A DNA stretch of 64,000 nucleotides from assembly GCF_009902005.1 (NCBI RefSeq), contig NZ_WUTT01000001.1:3070829-3134828 (forward strand). Direction: 5' to 3'. Below the pieces are notes generated by a model. That model worked only from the letters and a program-made list of their open reading frames with translations, was not told where the DNA came from and did not search any database. Positions 61,856 to 64,000 of this stretch are shown in pieces. Numbering within the stretch: the first letter of the stretch is position 1; each line of letters opens with the position of its first letter. A program made the position numbers and the translations under genes. This stretch comes from Halomonas alimentaria. Lineage in GTDB: Bacteria; Pseudomonadota; Gammaproteobacteria; Pseudomonadales; Halomonadaceae.

Positions 61856-63735
61856 TGGCGCAGCCAGTTACGCAGCTTGATCAGCAGCAGGGCGCCGTCG
61901 CCGAGCTCGCGACGCTCGGCGACCAGCGCCGCGAGCAGGGCAGGGCGGTCGGTGATGATGGCGTCGACACCCAGGTCGATCAGCTGTGACATCCGTGTCC
62001 GGTCGTTGATGGTCCAGGCGTGGAGTTCGTAACCGTAGCGTCCTGCCAGGCTGACTTCGCGCTCACTGATGCGGTTATGGCGCAGACCTAGCGCGTCCAG
62101 ACTCCGGCGCTCCAGGGTGCCGGGCAGGATCAGTTGGGCCAGCAGGGTCACGCGCAATTCGGCGTGGCGTGAGCGGATCGTCCGGGCCAGCGTCGGCGAG
62201 GTGGTGGCCAGGCGAGTCTCGGCGAAGAGGTCGGGGTCGCCGCAGGCATGCACCTGCCTGTCCACTACTGCCTCGGCCAGGCAGCGGCGGCGCTCCGCCT
62301 GTTCTGCCTGCAGGGTCGCGACGACCGCCTCCACCAGCGCCACCTCACGGCCGGGATCGGTCTTCAGGTCGATCATCAAGCCGCTGCGGCCTCGCACGGC
62401 TGCCAGCGCCTCATCCAGTCCCGGAATCCGCTCGCCCACATAGGCGTCGCCGAACCAGCTCCCCACATCGAAGCCAACCAGCGCCTCGCGCTCGAGCTCG
62501 CCCAGCCGGCGTGGATCGCCGGTCAGGCGCTGCAGGGTGCTGTCGTGGTAGAGCACCACCTGCTCGTCGGCGGTGAGGCGGACATCCAGCTCGACCATGT
62601 CCGCTCCGTCATCCAGGGCACGATGAATCGCCGGCAGGGTGTTCTCGGGGGCATCCAGGGAACTGCCGCGATGCGCGATCACTGCGACCTCGTCGTGCAG
62701 CGTGAAGCTGTTGACGATCAGCCATGCCTGCCACAGGGCGAAGCACACCACGCCGAGCTCCACCGCCCAGGCCAGGCGCCCGGGATGGGCATCGGCAGGA
62801 GGCGGGGCAGGGCGTGGCTCGCGGTGGGCCAGGCGCAGGTAGAGACAGGTCGAGAGCAGTGCGTTGGCGGCGATCCCGGCGAAGGTGATGGCCAGGGTCA
62901 CCAGCACGTAGGCGGTCAGGTAGGCGAGGGTCGCCGGCACCAGGACGGCGTTGCGCTCGGGTAGCCACCACAGCAGCGGCGTGAACAGGCGATCGAAGAT
63001 CAGGGTGGCCAGGATCGGCAGGATCACGATCGTCGCCAGCAGGGCGAGGGTGACCACGGCGATGGGACGACGGTGACCGCGGGTGAGCTCGACGCTACGG
63101 GCCAGTGCCCGGCGCGGCGAGAGTGTCTCCAGTGCCACCAGCGGCAGGGCCAGGATCCAGCGCACATAGAGGGAGGCGGCGAGCCACGCCCAGGCGGCCA
63201 CCAGCGGCACGGCCAGGGCGAGGAACTGCCACAGCGCCGGCGGCCTGACGCGCTGAACATAGTAGGGGTCGAGGCCGCCGAGAAGGGCGCCATGCAGCCA
63301 GACCAGAACGAAGGCCACCGGCAGCACCAGCAGCAGGTGGGTACCCACCTGAACCACCACCAGCCCGGCCAGTGCCGGCAGGCGGTGCAGGGTCCACCAC
63401 AGTGCCTCGAAGGCCAGGCGCAAGTGATGGTCGCGGGGGCGTGCTGCCACCAGGATCATTCCCGCCTGCTGCAGGTAGAGCACCAGGAAGGTTAGGCCGA
63501 CGGCGGCCAGCAGCCAGAGCGTGCCGGCGGGGCTGACCAGCAGGTCGATGAGCTCGGCATTGCTGATCACGGTGCGGCCGAAGCGACCCACGAGATGGGC
63601 CAGGCTCCAGGCCACTGCCGGCAGCAGCAAACTGGAGGCCAGCACGGTGAAGAACAGGTGGTAGGCCACCAGCGGGCGCAGGTGCTCGCGCAGGCTGTGC
63701 AGGACATCGCGGCTCAGGTTCGCGAGAGCCAGCAT
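61852..63735 (-). CDS. Membrane-anchored glycerophosphodiester phosphodiesterase
   Basis: 627-aa protein. Residues 1-330 form a membrane domain with six to eight helices (GDPD-associated membrane domain). Residues from about 345 form the GDPD TIM barrel: VIAHRGSSLDAPENTLPAI, ADMVELDVRLTADEQVVLYH and MIDLKTDP carry the catalytic His pair and metal-binding acidic residues. It hydrolyses glycerophosphodiesters to glycerol 3-phosphate and an alcohol. Convergent with ggt, with a 4-nt overlap. rraA lies 33 nt upstream on the same strand. Confidence 0.92.
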   Translation of the reverse strand: MLALANLSRDVLHSLREHLRPLVAYHLFFTVLASSLLLPAVAWSLAHLVGRFGRTVISNAELIDLLVSPAGTLWLLAAVGLTFLVLYLQQAGMILVAARPRDHHLRLAFEALWWTLHRLPALAGLVVVQVGTHLLLVLPVAFVLVWLHGALLGGLDPYYVQRVRPPALWQFLALAVPLVAAWAWLAASLYVRWILALPLVALETLSPRRALARSVELTRGHRRPIAVVTLALLATIVILPILATLIFDRLFTPLLWWLPERNAVLVPATLAYLTAYVLVTLAITFAGIAANALLSTCLYLRLAHREPRPAPPPADAHPGRLAWAVELGVVCFALWQAWLIVNSFTLHDEVAVIAHRGSSLDAPENTLPAIHRALDDGADMVELDVRLTADEQVVLYHDSTLQRLTGDPRRLGELEREALVGFDVGSWFGDAYVGERIPGLDEALAAVRGRSGLMIDLKTDPGREVALVEAVVATLQAEQAERRRCLAEAVVDRQVHACGDPDLFAETRLATTSPTLARTIRSRHAELRVTLLAQLILPGTLERRSLDALGLRHNRISEREVSLAGRYGYELHAWTINDRTRMSQLIDLGVDAIITDRPALLAALVAERRELGDGALLLIKLRNWLRH

Positions 63736-63768
63736 GTCAGGCTCCAGGTATCGGCAGGGGCGTGCGGC

Positions 63769-64000
63769 TCACTCGAGCGGCAGGCGCTCGTCGGCAACCA
63801 GGATGCCGTTGTTGTCGGCGTAGAGCCACTCTCCGGGGGAAAGGGTGACGCCGGCGAAGGTCACCGGGATATCGCGCTGGCCTTCGCCGCGCTTCTCGCT
63901 CTTGCGGGGGTGGGCACCGAGTGCCTGGATGCCGAGGTCGGTCTCCGCCAGCACGTCGACATCGCGCACGCAACCGTACATGATCACGCCGCTCCAGCCG
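63769..64000 (-). CDS. rraA: Ribonuclease E activity regulator RraA (3' part)
   Basis: The last 76 or so codons of rraA; the 5' part lies beyond the window end. The visible part holds [36 protein letters not shown] and [19 protein letters not shown], matching the C-terminal half of RraA, which binds and inhibits RNase E. The GVIxxG-RD-like pattern is also found in related aldolases, but the end sequence favours RraA. Confidence 0.9.
   Translation of the reverse strand, partial: GWSGVIMYGCVRDVDVLAETDLGIQALGAHPRKSEKRGEGQRDIPVTFAGVTLSPGEWLYADNNGILVADERLPLE

Overview
The window is a dense, high-GC stretch of a gammaproteobacterial chromosome, most likely from Halomonas or a close relative (Halomonadaceae). 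This rests on the complete Na+-translocating NQR operon, the gene order asd-fimV-truA-trpF-trpB-trpA-accD-folC-dedD-cvpA-purF-metZ (a pseudomonad/halomonad arrangement), leuS-lptE-holA, and general sequence character. It is core genome: no phage, insertion sequence, CRISPR array, rRNA or tRNA was seen. The only mobile-like items are a small toxin-antitoxin pair and two families of intergenic repeats.

Layout. 1-5.4 kb: mfd and a long-form GAPDH gene, divergent, each followed at its 3' end by an array of the same heptamer. 5.5-12 kb: nqrABCDEF plus the maturation gene nqrM, with no apbE. 12-15.2 kb: DUF488 protein, a C39-peptidase/TPR lipoprotein with its PA2779-like partner, and holA. 15.2-19.1 kb: lptE, leuS and a divergent zinc-ribbon protein. 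19.1-22 kb: MazF/PemK-type toxin with DUF2281-type antitoxin, an unidentified permease and a LysR regulator. 22-26.9 kb: leuC, leuD, leuB, asd. 27-39.8 kb: fimV through metZ. 40-42.7 kb: cytochrome b561, YceI, a MATE pump. 42.7-48.2 kb: XRE-cupin regulator and a molybdenum cofactor operon mobA-mobB-moeA-moaC/D-moaE-moaA, in which MoaC and MoaD are one polypeptide. 48.4-53.8 kb: small H-NS-like protein, RNase J-like nuclease, purU, ECF-like membrane protein, second MATE pump. 53.8-56.4 kb: glutaryl-CoA dehydrogenase and a CoA transferase (glutarate/lysine catabolism). 56.4-64 kb: PEP synthase and its regulator, gamma-glutamyltransferase, a membrane glycerophosphodiesterase, and the 3' part of rraA.

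The most notable observation is a family of six intergenic elements (110 bp core; two copies of about 125 bp) at 15133, 22109, 24421, 36893, 50604 and 55070. All fold into the same multi-stem structure, and the paired arms differ between copies by compensatory changes in almost every stem. All six lie in the sense orientation 20-77 nt before the start codon of the downstream gene (holA, leuC, leuB, purF, the RNase J gene, the CoA-transferase gene). This looks like a structure-conserved repeat, either an RNA element or a hairpin-type mobile element. Whether it is already catalogued cannot be decided from the sequence alone.

Functional links: the NQR pump provides sodium-motive force, consistent with a halophile. 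The leu, trp, asd, metZ, purF and purU genes cover amino-acid and purine synthesis. The moa/mob/moe operon makes the Mo-bis-MGD cofactor. ppsR and ppsA form the standard regulator-target pair of gluconeogenic PEP synthesis. All coordinates, starts and motifs were read by eye; family assignments come from remembered family signatures, not from a search.
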